Assembly (NCBI GenBank): GCA_003564915.1
Contig: PXDX01000081.1
Span: forward strand, 1-27,965
DNA from: a candidate division WWE3 bacterium
Lineage (GTDB): Bacteria > Patescibacteriota > WWE3 > UBA101185 > UBA10185
Direction: 5' to 3'
DNA length: 27,965 nt
The position numbers were made by a program, and so were the translations under genes. Shown here in pieces: positions 26,915 to 27,965 of this stretch. Numbering within the stretch: the first letter of the stretch is position 1; each line of letters begins with the position of its first letter. Under the pieces are notes generated by a model that was given only the letters and a program-made list of their open reading frames with translations, was not told the origin of the DNA and searched no databases.

Positions 26915-27849
26915 CATTGGTTCACACAGTATCCGTTTTTGAATTCCGCCCAGCCAATTTTACTCTTTCCGGCTACTTGAACTTGGGTGGGGGATAGACC
27001 ATGCTTTTCAAGAACTGCCTCATAGATCTTAATAGTCGTATCTTTATTTACGTTCTCCCGCAATTTTATTTTTTCACTCAGCCTGTTATCAGAATTTTTC
27101 TCCAGCTCTTCTAATGTAGTCCATGCTATTGGCCAAGGGTAGAAAGCTCTGATCTTTCTGTCAATATTCTGCGGATCCTCGGTCCAGTCTATTCGGGCAT
27201 CTTCTTTATATACGTACGTACTTTTAGGGTGTGAAGGTGAAAAATGATAAGTAGCATCTTTTGGGTTCTGTTTTTTTGGCTCTATCTCGCCTCCAATATA
27301 TCCTTTAATTACCTTTGGAATGTTTTGGGCGGCTATTTTAAAAAGATCCTTATACAAACTCTCTGTAGTTTCACTTCCCTCCAAGGGATGTTTTATCTGA
27401 TGAAGAATATCTCCGGCATCCATTTCCTTGGACATAAGCAAGTAAGTAATTCCTGTAATACTATCTCCGTTTAATATTGCGGCCTGAACCGGATTTGCCC
27501 CCCGATATTTAGGAAGTAGTGAAAAATGGATATTTACGATCTTTCCTTGATAAGCATTAATTATTCTGTCCGTTATGATAAAACCAAAATCAGCTACAAT
27601 TATTAAATCGACCCTTTGCTCTGTGAGAGCTTCTAAAAGATCCTCTTCCTTATTTTTAAAGTTATCTACTTCAAAAATTTTAATTTTATTTTCCCGGCTC
27701 CATTTCTTAACTTTTGTGGGCTCTCTCTTCTGAGATCTCCCAACAATTCTGTCGGATTTGGTCACACAAAGGGAAAGGTCAAACTCGTTCTTTAATGCTT
27801 CCAGTATTGGCCGGGAATGTTTAGAGGTCCCAAAAAAAGCTGTTCTCAT
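26914..27849 (-). CDS. fmt: Methionyl-tRNA formyltransferase
   Basis: This enzyme formylates Met-tRNAfMet using 10-formyl-THF, allowing initiation. The 311 residues match the family. The N-terminal Rossmann formyltransferase domain has MRTAFFGTSKHSRPIL, VNIHFSLLPKYRGANPVQAA (Asn/His catalytic pair, SLLPxYRGA loop), GDSITGITYLLMSKEMDAGDI (catalytic Asp) and a C-terminal OB-like domain (about 200-311, containing KIRAFYPWPIAW). It starts 15 nt after the def stop, so def-fmt are one operon. Retention of both confirms formyl-Met initiation, as in most bacteria. Confidence 0.96.
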   Translation of the reverse strand: MRTAFFGTSKHSRPILEALKNEFDLSLCVTKSDRIVGRSQKREPTKVKKWSRENKIKIFEVDNFKNKEEDLLEALTEQRVDLIIVADFGFIITDRIINAYQGKIVNIHFSLLPKYRGANPVQAAILNGDSITGITYLLMSKEMDAGDILHQIKHPLEGSETTESLYKDLFKIAAQNIPKVIKGYIGGEIEPKKQNPKDATYHFSPSHPKSTYVYKEDARIDWTEDPQNIDRKIRAFYPWPIAWTTLEELEKNSDNRLSEKIKLRENVNKDTTIKIYEAVLEKHGLSPTQVQVAGKSKIGWAEFKNGYCVNQ

Positions 27850-27864
27850 AGGTTCAAAATTACC

Positions 27865-27965
27865 TTAAATATTAAAAGCCTCACCTGAAAAATAGCGCTC
27901 ACTATCTATAGTGTCGCCAATTACTTTGGAAGTGAACAGGATTCCGTTCAGATGATCGATCTCAT
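27865..27965 (-). CDS. def: Peptide deformylase, C-terminal fragment (partial)
   Basis: A minus-strand frame enters from the right edge and stops at plus-strand TTA 27865-27867. It reads EIDHLNGILF at once, the third deformylase motif (HEIDHLxG) whose His coordinates the catalytic metal; the preceding His lies beyond the edge. The ~23-residue tail ends FSGEAFNI. Deformylase removes the formyl group from nascent chains and is commonly paired with fmt, as here. Confidence 0.88.
   Translation of the reverse strand, partial: EIDHLNGILFTSKVIGDTIDSERYFSGEAFNI

Overview
The window looks like chromosomal DNA of a small-genome candidate-phyla bacterium (Patescibacteria/CPR). Grounds: very compact gene packing, the standard genetic code (TGA is a real stop), a giant DUF2341/LamG-type surface protein, divergent short versions of core genes, and many genes that appear to be transcribed without a 5' leader. 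I cannot fix the phylum from sequence alone; a Dojkabacteria/Katanobacteria/Microgenomates-like lineage is a guess.

Layout. 1-1846 (+): tail of a probable GH57-type glycosidase and a GT5 glycogen synthase, ending at a bidirectional terminator. 1994-3183 (-): rplJ-rplL behind a strong promoter, an L10 leader RNA and an intrinsic attenuator. 3260-9551 (+): a complete but highly aberrant F1-type ATPase operon: c-like membrane protein, b, delta, alpha, gamma, beta, epsilon. 9606-11501 (-): secE-nusG-rplK-rplA. 11594-12208 (+): site-2 protease. 12240-12470 (+): a structured RNA of unknown family with its own promoter and terminator. 12556-13869 (+): a MurA-family enzyme. 13942-14190 (-): an RRM RNA-binding protein. 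14617-15277 (-): tRNA-Trp, tRNA-Thr(GGT), tRNA-Tyr and tRNA-Thr(TGT), all with encoded CCA. 15540-16740 (+): an island of three small Shine-Dalgarno-led genes (acidic protein, HNH nuclease, Cys-rich protein) closed by a long hairpin. 16908-26585 (+): a 3225-residue LamG surface protein. 26664-26888 (+): bL28. 26914-27965 (-): def-fmt, the start of def being cut off by the window edge.

The main discovery candidate is the ATPase operon. The F1 subunits keep their nucleotide-binding and catalytic motifs, and b and an OSCP/delta-like stalk protein are present. The ring subunit, however, has Phe where the ion-carrying Asp/Glu should be. It is fused to a signal peptide plus an extracytoplasmic beta-rich domain of the type seen in CPR surface proteins, and no subunit a is encoded beside it. 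This reads as an F1-X0 machine that hydrolyses ATP to turn or shape something on the cell surface rather than pumping ions. The operon also sits, in antisense orientation, exactly inside the usual secE-nusG-rplK-rplA-rplJ-rplL order. Other points of interest are the L10-leader attenuator, the unassigned RNA, a recurring leaderless-promoter signature, a MurA homologue with altered active-site residues, and the HNH island.
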